This document shows, piece after piece, positions 33,846 to 42,199 of a DNA stretch of 64,000 nucleotides (positions are counted from its first letter, which is position 1; each line of letters starts with the position of its first letter). Where the stretch lies: contig CAXXXS010000002.1 of assembly GCA_963665085.2 (NCBI GenBank), positions 930,001 to 994,000 on the forward strand. Reading direction: 5' to 3'. Position numbers and translations under genes: made by a program. Below the pieces are notes generated by a model. It saw nothing but the letters and a program-made list of their open reading frames with translations. It ran no database searches and was not told the origin of the DNA. The stretch comes from G963665085 sp963665085. Its GTDB lineage: Bacteria > Bacteroidota > Bacteroidia > Bacteroidales > JAAAOM01.

Positions 33846-36347
33846 ATGGTGAAAATTAAACTAAATCTGTTCGTAATAATTTTACTTACGCTACCCATGG
33901 TTTTCTCATGCAGTGAACCTCAAAAAACAATTACAAAGCCAATAACAACTGAATTAAGGGCTCCTTCCTATCCTTTAATTACAATAGATCCTTATACCAG
34001 TGCCTGGTCTAGTGCAGATAAATTATATGAAACTGCTGTAACACACTGGACAGGTAAAACACATTCTCTAATTGGTGCTATCCGCGTTGATGGAGAAGTA
34101 TATCGATTTCTCGGAAAAGATGATATCCCGTTAAAAGTTCTGGTACCAATGGCAAAAGATGAGTCATGGGAAGGTAGCTATACTACTTCAGCTCCTGCAT
34201 CAGGATGGAAAAAAAGTAATTTCAACACAGAATCGTGGAAAACAGGTAAAGCTGCTTTTGGCTCACAAGGAATGGATGATGTTATCAGCCTGTGGGAAAC
34301 AGACCAAATCTGGGTTCGTAGAAAATTTATAATACCTGAAGGTTCAACTTCTAAAAAACTTTTCTTAATCTATTCTCACGACGATGATTTTGAGCTTTAT
34401 CTAAATGGCAAAGAGGTTGTGAACACTGGTGGTGCAAAAAGTGGGGTTATTCTTGAATTAGATAAAAATATGTTAATGGAAGGCAAAGAAAACATTATCG
34501 CTGCCCATTGCACAGATCGTGGGGGATTGGCTTTTGTTGATTTTGGAATCTACACAGAAAACGATCAACCTGAAATTTTTACTAAAACTGCCGAACAAAC
34601 AAAGGTTGCTCTCTCTGCAACCCAAACTCATTACGAATTTACATGTGGCTCGGTAGACTTAAAGCTTCAGTTTGTTTCTCCTTTATTACCATCAGATCTA
34701 GACTTGTTATCGCGGCCTGTGAATTATATCAACTACCAGGTTTCTTCAAATGATGGGGGCAAACACAATGTCCAGATATATTTTGAAACCACGCCTCAAT
34801 GGGCTGTAAACGAAATAAAACAAGAAGTCTCAATTGAAAAAGGAGAAACCAGTAGTCTTAATTTTGTAAAAACAGGTACAACAAAACAAGCTGTCTTAGA
34901 AAAAAAAGGAGATAATGTTCGAATAGATTGGGGATACTTCTACATGGCCGCCAACAAAAATGAAAATACTGAAATTGCTATCAGTGAATATTTTGAAGCA
35001 AAAAAGGCTTTTATAAAAGATGGTAAAATAAACGATTCTAAAAATAGCGAAACTGTAAAAATGACGGAATCGATGCCGGTTCTTACAATTACAGAAGATT
35101 TAGGGGATATAAGCAAAAATGAATCCAATGGATACATTATACTTGCCTTTGATGATATTGAATCAATCCAGTATTTTGGCGACAATCTAAAAGCATGGTA
35201 TAGTCAAAATGGTTCCATAAATATTAACGATGCCCTGGAGATGGCTACAACAGACTATGAAAAAGTAATTAAAAGCTGTACAGACTTCGATAATAATTTA
35301 TGGAATGAGACATTGGAAGCAGGGGGAGAAAGATATGCAGATCTATGCGTTTTGGCATTCCGCCAATCAGTAGCTGCACATAAACTTGTTAAAGACCCAC
35401 AGGGAAATATCTTATTTTTATCAAAAGAGAATTTCAGCAATGGTTCAATTGGTACAGTTGACGTTACTTATCCTTCTGCTCCACTATACCTTAAATACAA
35501 TCCTGAGTTATTAAAAGGAATGTTAAATCCTATTTTCTACTATTCAGAAAGTGGTAAATGGACAAAACCTTTTGCTGCTCATGATGTAGGAACATACCCA
35601 AAGGCTAATGGACAGACATACGGAGGGGACATGCCCGTTGAGGAATGTGGAAACATGATCATTTTAACAGCTGCCATTGCTAATGCTGAAGGAAATGCAA
35701 ACTATGCAGAAAAACACTGGGATGTTTTAACAATATGGGCAAATTACCTGATGGAAAATGGACTTGACCCTGAAAACCAACTCTGCACTGATGATTTTGC
35801 CGGACATTTTGCGCATAATGTAAACCTTTCTGTGAAAGCCATCATGGGAATTGCCAGTTATGGCATGCTTGCAGACATGTTAGGCAAAACAGATATCGCA
35901 GAGAAATACACATCCGAAGCAAAACAAATGGCAAAAGAGTGGATGAAAATGGCTGATGATGGTGATCATTACCGATTAACTTTTGACCAGCCAGGAACCT
36001 GGAGTCAAAAATACAACCTTGTTTGGGACAAGCTTCTAAAGCTGAATATCTTCCCTCAGGAAGTAGCACAAAAAGAGGTTGCTTATTATCTTACCAAACA
36101 AAATAAATATGGTTTACCTTTGGATAACAGGCGTACTTACACAAAGTCAGACTGGGTAGTTTGGACAGCAACTCTTGCTGAAGATAAAGAAACATTTCAG
36201 AAATTTATTGATCCGTTGCACGCATTTGTTTCAGAAACAAAAAGCCGGGTTCCAATGACTGACTGGTATGAAACACCTGATGCCTCACAAGTTGGTTTTC
36301 AGGCCCGATCTGTTGTTGGAGGATATTTTATTAAACTGTTAGAATAA
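33846..36347 (+). CDS. GtaA-like exported protein (DUF4964/DUF5127/DUF4965/DUF1793) with inserted beta-sandwich
   Basis: 833 residues. A lipoprotein signal ends at C22 (MVFSC). The start RAPSYPLITIDPYTSAWSSA is the DUF4964 hallmark. A galactose-binding-like sandwich is inserted at about 105-240 (FNTESWKTGKAAFG, IYSHDDDFELYLNGKEV). DUF5127 follows (about 250-480), and the C-terminal (alpha/alpha)6 part contains AFRQSVAAHKLV, FAAHDVGTYPKANGQ and MPVEECGNMIILTAAIA. Fungal relatives are annotated glutaminase A, but members in polysaccharide loci are more likely glycan-active; no reaction is certain. It lies between sulfatases and GH2 on the same strand. Confidence 0.75.
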   Translation: MVKIKLNLFVIILLTLPMVFSCSEPQKTITKPITTELRAPSYPLITIDPYTSAWSSADKLYETAVTHWTGKTHSLIGAIRVDGEVYRFLGKDDIPLKVLVPMAKDESWEGSYTTSAPASGWKKSNFNTESWKTGKAAFGSQGMDDVISLWETDQIWVRRKFIIPEGSTSKKLFLIYSHDDDFELYLNGKEVVNTGGAKSGVILELDKNMLMEGKENIIAAHCTDRGGLAFVDFGIYTENDQPEIFTKTAEQTKVALSATQTHYEFTCGSVDLKLQFVSPLLPSDLDLLSRPVNYINYQVSSNDGGKHNVQIYFETTPQWAVNEIKQEVSIEKGETSSLNFVKTGTTKQAVLEKKGDNVRIDWGYFYMAANKNENTEIAISEYFEAKKAFIKDGKINDSKNSETVKMTESMPVLTITEDLGDISKNESNGYIILAFDDIESIQYFGDNLKAWYSQNGSININDALEMATTDYEKVIKSCTDFDNNLWNETLEAGGERYADLCVLAFRQSVAAHKLVKDPQGNILFLSKENFSNGSIGTVDVTYPSAPLYLKYNPELLKGMLNPIFYYSESGKWTKPFAAHDVGTYPKANGQTYGGDMPVEECGNMIILTAAIANAEGNANYAEKHWDVLTIWANYLMENGLDPENQLCTDDFAGHFAHNVNLSVKAIMGIASYGMLADMLGKTDIAEKYTSEAKQMAKEWMKMADDGDHYRLTFDQPGTWSQKYNLVWDKLLKLNIFPQEVAQKEVAYYLTKQNKYGLPLDNRRTYTKSDWVVWTATLAEDKETFQKFIDPLHAFVSETKSRVPMTDWYETPDASQVGFQARSVVGGYFIKLLE

Positions 36348-36370
36348 TTAATAACTAAAAACATAAAGTC

Positions 36371-38185
36371 ATGAAAAAACACATTCTATTCATTTTTTTA
36401 GCGGGAATATTACTCCCTAGCCAAGCACAGAAATGGGAACCGGCAGGTGAAAAAATAAAAACATCATGGGCTACAACAGTAGATCCTTCAAATCCACTTC
36501 CTGAGTATCCTCGACCACAGATGATAAGAGAAGAATGGCAAAACCTAAATGGATTATGGGATTATGCAATCGTAGAAAGCGGCAATAATATTCCGTCTCA
36601 ATTTGATGGCAAAATCCTTGTTCCCTACCCTGTTGAATCAAGTTTATCGGGCGTTCAAAAACGTGTAGGCGAGGAAAATGAAATCTGGTATCAACGTTCA
36701 TTTACAGTACCTTCAGATTGGAATGGTAAAAATATTCTTTTACATTTTGGTGCTGTTGACTGGAAAGCGGATGTATGGATTAACGATATTAAAGTCGGAA
36801 GTCACAAAGGAGGTTATACTCCTTTCAGTTTTAACATTTCACCTTTTCTTTCTAAAGGAAAATCTCAAATAATAACAGTACGTGTATGGGATCCAACAGA
36901 CAGGGGATTTCAACCTGTTGGCAAACAAGCTGTCAACCCTAATGGAATTTGGTATACACCAGTTACCGGTATCTGGCAAACAGTTTGGATTGAACCTGTA
37001 GAAAAGAGTTATATCACGCATTTAAAAACCGTTCCTAATATCGATGGTAACACAGTATCTGTGCTGGCATCAACAGATGGCACACAAAAGAATGACATCG
37101 TTGAGGTAAAAGTTTTAAGTAATGGTAAAACAATAGGTACAGGAAAAGCCGTTGTTGGCCAGGAAGCACTTATCAGTGTGCCCGATGCAAAACTCTGGAG
37201 TCCTGAATCACCTTTTTTATATGATCTGGAAGTATCCATTCTCCAAAACGGAAAGGTAACGGATAAGCTTAAAAGCTATTTTGGGATGCGCAAGATATCA
37301 ACTAAACGTGATGAAAATGGGGTTGTGAGACTTCAACTCAACAACAAAGACTACTTTCAATTTGGACCGCTTGATCAAGGCTGGTGGCCAGATGGACTTT
37401 ACACAGCTCCAACTGATGAAGCCCTCGCTTTCGACATCAAAAAAACAAAAGACTTTGGATTTAACATGATACGTAAACACGTAAAGGTTGAACCTGCCCG
37501 ATGGTACTATCATTGCGACAAAGAAGGAATCCTGGTTTGGCAGGACATGCCCAACGGAGACGCTCATCCCGAGTGGCAAATGCGAAACTATTTTGATGGA
37601 AAAGAACTCGAACGTACTGTTGAATCAGAAGAAAATTATCGTAAGGAATGGAAAGAAATTATGGATTTAACCATTTCCAGTCCTTGTGTTGTTGTCTGGG
37701 TTCCTTTTAATGAGTGTTGGGGACAATTTAAAACAAAAGAAATTGTTGAATGGACACAACAATATGATCCCTCCCGATTAGTAAATCCAGCAAGTGGTGG
37801 AAACCATTATGATGTTGGAGATATGATTGACATGCATAATTACCCGGAACCAGCCATGGGCCTATACGACTCAAAAAGAAGCTGCGTTCTGGGTGAATAT
37901 GGAGGAATAGGCCTTGTTTTCGAAGATAACATCTGGGAGAAAAACCGAAATTGGGGATATGTTCAGTATAAAACTTCTGAAGAAGCAACAGATGCTTATG
38001 TTAACATGACTAAAATATTAAAAAAACTCATACCAATGGGTTATTCTGCAGCTGTTTACACACAAACAACAGATGTTGAAATAGAAGTAAACGGACTGAT
38101 GACATACGACAGAAAGATAATTAAATTAAACGAGGAAAGAATTAGAAAAGCAAATAAGGAAATCTGTAATTCTTTAAATGATTAA
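36371..38185 (+). CDS. GH2 glycoside hydrolase (beta-galactosidase/glucuronidase-like)
   Basis: 604 residues with signal peptide cleavage near residue 19 (PSQAQ). The N-terminal sugar-binding sandwich (about 50-210: LNGLWDYAI, WYQRSFTVPSDW, GYTPFSFNISPFL) and the Ig-like domain (about 215-305) precede the TIM barrel. The catalytic acid/base is E448 (VPFNECWGQF) and the nucleophile E509 (VLGEYGGIG). It lacks the additional C-terminal domains of LacZ, so it is a compact exo-enzyme acting on beta-linked galactose, glucuronate, mannose or arabinose-type ends; specificity is not readable. It sits 24 bases after the GtaA-like gene and 17 bases before the GH5-like gene. Confidence 0.92.
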   Translation: MKKHILFIFLAGILLPSQAQKWEPAGEKIKTSWATTVDPSNPLPEYPRPQMIREEWQNLNGLWDYAIVESGNNIPSQFDGKILVPYPVESSLSGVQKRVGEENEIWYQRSFTVPSDWNGKNILLHFGAVDWKADVWINDIKVGSHKGGYTPFSFNISPFLSKGKSQIITVRVWDPTDRGFQPVGKQAVNPNGIWYTPVTGIWQTVWIEPVEKSYITHLKTVPNIDGNTVSVLASTDGTQKNDIVEVKVLSNGKTIGTGKAVVGQEALISVPDAKLWSPESPFLYDLEVSILQNGKVTDKLKSYFGMRKISTKRDENGVVRLQLNNKDYFQFGPLDQGWWPDGLYTAPTDEALAFDIKKTKDFGFNMIRKHVKVEPARWYYHCDKEGILVWQDMPNGDAHPEWQMRNYFDGKELERTVESEENYRKEWKEIMDLTISSPCVVVWVPFNECWGQFKTKEIVEWTQQYDPSRLVNPASGGNHYDVGDMIDMHNYPEPAMGLYDSKRSCVLGEYGGIGLVFEDNIWEKNRNWGYVQYKTSEEATDAYVNMTKILKKLIPMGYSAAVYTQTTDVEIEVNGLMTYDRKIIKLNEERIRKANKEICNSLND

Positions 38186-38201
38186 CTAACGACAAACAAT
38201 A

Positions 38202-39299
38202 ATGATAAATAAATTTAGCTATTTAATAATTGTAATAGGTATAGTATTCTTTTCTGCTTGTAAAAATAATACTGATAACGGGCAAAATAAAGAAACTGAA
38301 CTCACAAAAAAAATGTGGACAGAAGAACAGGCGAAAGCCTGGGGAACTGAACATGGTTGGTTACGGGGATGTAATTTTAATCCAAGCACAGCCATTAACC
38401 AGTTAGAAACATGGCAGGCAGAAACTTTTGATCCAGAGACAATGGATCGTGAGTTAGGCTGGGCAGAAGATATCGGGATGAATTGCATGCGGGTTTATCT
38501 TCATCATGTCGCATGGGAAGTTGATAAAGAAGGATTCAAAAACAGGATGAAACAATACCTTGATATTGCAGATAGTCACGGTATCAAAACCATTTTTGTA
38601 ATATTTGATGACTGCTGGAATGCTACTTACAAAGCAGGTAAACAACCTGAACCGAAACCCGGGGTACACAATTCTGGTTGGGTTCGCGATCCGGGAGATT
38701 TAATACATGAGGATTCAACATTAATTGTCATTCTGGAAGAATATGTAAAAGATGTTCTTTCTACATTTAAAGATGATGAGCGAATTGCAATCTGGGATTT
38801 ATATAACGAACCCGGAAATTTTGAGTATAAAAACAAATCCATGCCTTTACTACAAAAGGTATTTGAATGGGGCTGGGAAATTCGTCCATCTCAACCATTA
38901 TCTGCCGGAGTTTGGAACATCTCGTTGACAGATCTAAATAAATTTCAGCTTGAAAATTCAGATATCATTACGTACCACAACTATCAAGGACCAGAAGAAC
39001 ACCAGGCTGCAATTGACAGCTTAAAGTCGATTGGTCGTCCGATGGTTTGCACCGAATATATGGCACGTAGAAACAACAGTCTTTTCCAAAACATTATGCC
39101 AATGCTCAAAGAAGAGAATGTTGGTGCTATAAACTGGGGACTTGTAGCCGGAAAATCAAATACAAAATATGCATGGGACGAACCAATTCCAGATGGTTCA
39201 GAACCGCCATTATGGTTTCATGAAATATTCAGACCAGATGGTACTCCCTACAAACAAGCAGAAGCTGATTTAATTAAAAGCCTGACTATGAAAGAATAG
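38202..39299 (+). CDS. GH5-like (clan GH-A) glycoside hydrolase, lipoprotein
   Basis: 365 residues. The lipoprotein signal ends at C20 (IVFFSAC). The clan GH-A barrel has RGCNFNPSTAINQLETW at the first strand, the acid/base E203 (WDLYNEPGNF) and the nucleophile E285 (VCTEYMARR). Proteins of this type are often annotated as 1,4-beta-xylanase or cellulase family protein, but the subfamily cannot be assigned by eye, so the sugar removed is uncertain. It is the last enzyme gene of locus 2 before a MITE-like element that separates it from the rhamnose genes. Confidence 0.82.
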   Translation: MINKFSYLIIVIGIVFFSACKNNTDNGQNKETELTKKMWTEEQAKAWGTEHGWLRGCNFNPSTAINQLETWQAETFDPETMDRELGWAEDIGMNCMRVYLHHVAWEVDKEGFKNRMKQYLDIADSHGIKTIFVIFDDCWNATYKAGKQPEPKPGVHNSGWVRDPGDLIHEDSTLIVILEEYVKDVLSTFKDDERIAIWDLYNEPGNFEYKNKSMPLLQKVFEWGWEIRPSQPLSAGVWNISLTDLNKFQLENSDIITYHNYQGPEEHQAAIDSLKSIGRPMVCTEYMARRNNSLFQNIMPMLKEENVGAINWGLVAGKSNTKYAWDEPIPDGSEPPLWFHEIFRPDGTPYKQAEADLIKSLTMKE

Positions 39300-39332
39300 T
39301 AGAATATTCTTTAAAAAGTCAATTTATAGAAA

Positions 39333-39471
39333 AAGGAGGCTGTCCAAAAAGTCATTCAATTGTAAACTCTGTCAGGTTCTTCGAACTCTGACAGGTTATA
39401 AATCAATTAATGCTGAAACCTGACAGAGTCACTAGACCTGTCAGAGTTACTTTTTGGACAGCTTCTTTTTT
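39333..39471. repeat. MITE-like palindromic element, best-preserved copy C
   Basis: 139 bp. Terminal inverted repeats AAGGAGGCTGTCCAAAAAGT (left) and, read on the minus strand from the right end, AAAGAAGCTGTCCAAAAAGT match at 17 of 20 positions. Inside are ACTCTGTCAGG, ACTCTGACAGG, CCTGACAGAGT and CCTGTCAGAGT in the order right, right, left, left. It ends in a T-run and fits a transcription-terminator role. There is no coding potential; it is probably mobilised in trans by a transposase, if at all. The rest of this 460-base gap holds the rhaT promoter region. Confidence 0.85.
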
Positions 39472-39525
39472 TATACTCCCTTTTTCCGATACTCAAAAAG
39501 TGTAAATCAAAAAATAAATTATGTA

Positions 39526-39556
39526 TTGTTTTTGGTATAACAGTAGCCTACTTTTG
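39526..39556 (+). promoter_or_regulatory. Candidate Bacteroidota promoter for the rhamnose operon
   Basis: TACTTTTG (39549-39556) fits the -7 consensus TAnnTTTG, with TTG at 39526-39528 about 20 bases upstream as a -33 box. The transcript would have a leader of about 200 bases that includes ATTGTAAGG (39635-39643) and its inverse CCTTACAAT (39703-39711), a possible regulator-binding pair or leader fold. Confidence 0.45.
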
Positions 39557-39759
39557 TATATAGCAAATTATCATTCTGTTATAGAATAACTTACATCAAT
39601 AACAGTTTAATCTTTTGCTAAAACATAAAATAATATTGTAAGGTTGAATTATCACATTTTTCTGGAACTAACCCGGAGACATAACACAAAAAGAGAAGAC
39701 ATCCTTACAATACAAAGTGTTAAGAATAAATAGTTCAGTAACTAAAACTAGTAAAACAA

Positions 39760-40791
39760 ATGAATCCTTTATTAAGTATTGCATTAATTGCAGTTGGAAG
39801 TATTGGGGCAGCAAGTTTTTATGTCCCTTTTAAAAAAGTAAAAGACTGGGCCTGGGAATCTTACTGGATTGTACAGGGACTAGCAGCATGGATAATAGCA
39901 CCATGGATCTTTGCATATTTTACAGTACCTGACGGTGCATTAATGGATATCATCTCTGAAGCTCCAACAAAAGCAAAATTGTTATCAATTATGTTTGGTG
40001 CATTTTGGGGAATTGGCGGGTTAACTTTTGGCCTTTCTATTAGGTATTTAGGAGTAGCACTTGGACAAAGTATTGCTCTAGGTTTCTGTGCAGCTTTCGG
40101 TACATTAATTCCACCTATTGTTGCTGGAGACAACCTGTTTTCTACTCCTGCAGGTATTTTAATGCTTGTTGGTGTGGCAATCTGTATTGCAGGTATTGCT
40201 GTTATTGGTTATGCTGGAGCCCTTAAAAACAAAGGATTAAGTGAAGAAGAAAAGAAAGCAGCCGTAAAAGAATTTGCCCTTAAAAAAGGTTTATTAATCG
40301 CATTCTTTGCTGGTCTTATGAGTGCAGCAATGAACTATGGATATGTAGTAGGAACACCCATCGATGAAGTTGCTCTTAAACATGGAACAAATCCTCTATT
40401 TCAAAGTAATCCTACATTGGCATTTATCCTAATCGGAGGATTTATTACAAATCTTATTTACTGTGTATTCTTAAATATTAAGAATAAAACATATAAAGAT
40501 TATACTTCTGTTCCTGGTTCTATTTTCTTAAACAATGTATTTTTTACTTTTCTTGCCGGATTATTATGGTTTCTTCAATTCCATTTTTATGGCATGGGAA
40601 AAAGCCAAATCCCAGCAAACCTTGCTCCTTTCAGCTGGAGTATTTTAATGGCACTTAACATAGCATTAAGTAACATTTGGGGTATTGCCTTAAAAGAATG
40701 GAAAGGTGCTACATCAAAAACAATGGTCATTTTAATTATCGGGATTGTAATTTTAATATTATCTACATTCGTTGTTAATATTCCAATTTAA
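39760..40791 (+). CDS. rhaT: L-rhamnose/proton symporter RhaT
   Basis: 343 residues with ten predicted membrane helices, from PLLSIALIAVGSIGAASFYV to ILIIGIVILILSTFVV. RhaT family hallmarks include AASFYVPFKKVKDWAWESYW, FGAFWGIGGLTFGLSIRYLG and SAAMNYGYVVG. It carries L-rhamnose across the inner membrane with protons. It is first in a plus-strand unit with rhaI and a rhamnulokinase-like kinase, placed directly after the glycan-degrading enzymes of locus 2. The combination implies that rhamnose released in the periplasm is the sugar being taken up. Preceded by a candidate TAnnTTTG promoter. Confidence 0.93.
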   Translation: MNPLLSIALIAVGSIGAASFYVPFKKVKDWAWESYWIVQGLAAWIIAPWIFAYFTVPDGALMDIISEAPTKAKLLSIMFGAFWGIGGLTFGLSIRYLGVALGQSIALGFCAAFGTLIPPIVAGDNLFSTPAGILMLVGVAICIAGIAVIGYAGALKNKGLSEEEKKAAVKEFALKKGLLIAFFAGLMSAAMNYGYVVGTPIDEVALKHGTNPLFQSNPTLAFILIGGFITNLIYCVFLNIKNKTYKDYTSVPGSIFLNNVFFTFLAGLLWFLQFHFYGMGKSQIPANLAPFSWSILMALNIALSNIWGIALKEWKGATSKTMVILIIGIVILILSTFVVNIPI

Positions 40792-40844
40792 AACAGCAAG
40801 TTAAATTAATTTGAAATAAACTTTTAATATAAATATTTAAAGAT

Positions 40845-42101
40845 ATGAGTAATATTAATAAGTCATACGAGATTGCAAAAGAAGTATATGCTAAGCTCGG
40901 CGTTGATACTGATGACGTATTGAAAAAAATGGATGTTGCTTCAATCAGCATGCATTGCTGGCAGGCAGATGATGTAGTTGGATTTGAAGATCCTGATGGA
41001 GCATTATCAGGAGGTATTCAGGCAACTGGTAATTATCCTGGAAAAGCAAGAACTATTGAACAGGCATGGCAAGATTACGAATATGCAATGTCTTTATTAC
41101 CAGGAAAACAAAGATTAAATTTACATGCTTTTTATGGTGATTTCCGTTCAGGAAAAGCAGACAGGGATCAAATAGAAACAAAACATTTTGAAAGTTGGGT
41201 TGACTGGGCAAAAAGCCAGGGAATTGGTTTGGATTTTAACAGTACACTTTTCTCTCATCCAAAAGCAGCTTCTGGTTTTACTTTGTCTGATAACGATCCT
41301 GCTATCAGAGAATTCTGGATTGACCACGTAAAACGTTGCCGTGATATTTCTGAATATATGGGTAAAGAACTTGGTAGCCGTTGTGTTCATAACATCTGGA
41401 TTCCTGATGGATCAAAAGATCTAACAGTAAGAAGATTCCAACACAGAGCTCACTTAAAAGATTCATTGGATAAGATTTTAGCAGATAAAAAGAATCCTGC
41501 TTATATGGCAGATGCTGTTGAAGCAAAACTTTTTGGAATTGGTTTAGAAGCATATACTGTTGGATCAAGCGAGTTCTACATGGGCTATACTGTTGCTAAT
41601 GATATGATGCTTTGCCTTGATATCGGACACTTCCACCCAACAGAACAAGTTTCTGATAAAGTTTCTGCTGTTTTCCAGTTTATCCCTGAATTATTATTCC
41701 ATGTTACCCGTCCAATTCGTTGGGACAGCGACCACGTTGTAACTCTTAATGACGAGGTAAGAGCTTTATTCGAAGAAATCGTTTGGGCTGACAAATTAGA
41801 AAAAGTTTGTATCGGTCTTGACTTCTTTGATGCTAGTATCAACCGTATCGGTGCATATGTAACAGGTGTAAGAGCTGCGCAAAAAGCTATCATGTTAGCA
41901 TTATTAAATCCGACTAAAAAACTTCAGGAATACGATGACAACGCTCAGTATTTTGAACGTATGGCATTGTTAGAAGAAGCCAAGTCTATGCCTTTTGGTG
42001 CAGTTTGGGATTATTACTGCGAATCAAAAGGAGTTCCAACAGGAGCTGATTATATTGGCGAAATACAACAATACGAGAAAGACGTATTGTCTAAAAGGTA
42101 A
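40845..42101 (+). CDS. rhaI: L-rhamnose isomerase (RhaI type)
   Basis: 418 residues, a TIM-barrel metal-dependent isomerase. Recognisable stretches are SISMHCWQADDVVGFE, LNLHAFYGDF, HNIWIPDGSKDLTVRR, ALEAYTVGSSEFYMGY-type strand (GLEAYTVGSSEFYMGY) and CLDIGHFHPTEQVSDK, which contain the metal-binding Glu, Asp and His residues. It converts L-rhamnose to L-rhamnulose. Residues and length correspond to the RhaI (Pseudomonas/Bacteroides-type) branch rather than the E. coli RhaA branch. It starts 54 bases after rhaT and is followed by a strong intergenic hairpin before the kinase gene. Confidence 0.93.
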   Translation: MSNINKSYEIAKEVYAKLGVDTDDVLKKMDVASISMHCWQADDVVGFEDPDGALSGGIQATGNYPGKARTIEQAWQDYEYAMSLLPGKQRLNLHAFYGDFRSGKADRDQIETKHFESWVDWAKSQGIGLDFNSTLFSHPKAASGFTLSDNDPAIREFWIDHVKRCRDISEYMGKELGSRCVHNIWIPDGSKDLTVRRFQHRAHLKDSLDKILADKKNPAYMADAVEAKLFGIGLEAYTVGSSEFYMGYTVANDMMLCLDIGHFHPTEQVSDKVSAVFQFIPELLFHVTRPIRWDSDHVVTLNDEVRALFEEIVWADKLEKVCIGLDFFDASINRIGAYVTGVRAAQKAIMLALLNPTKKLQEYDDNAQYFERMALLEEAKSMPFGAVWDYYCESKGVPTGADYIGEIQQYEKDVLSKR

Positions 42102-42136
42102 GTTGTTTTTTATTGATTATAACATTAGTGAGTTAG

Positions 42137-42170
42137 GTTCGTTGCGACTGGTTTTCCAGTTGCAACGAAC
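42137..42170 (+). promoter_or_regulatory. 15-bp intergenic hairpin between rhaI and the kinase gene
   Basis: Arms GTTCGTTGCGACTGG (42137-42151) and CCAGTTGCAACGAAC (42156-42170) pair over 15 positions with one G-T wobble around TTTT. No T-run follows, so an mRNA-stabilising or processing role, or partial attenuation between the isomerase and kinase genes, is more likely than full termination. Confidence 0.6.
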
Positions 42171-42199
42171 ATCTTCTTCACATCTAAAACTAAAGTAAA

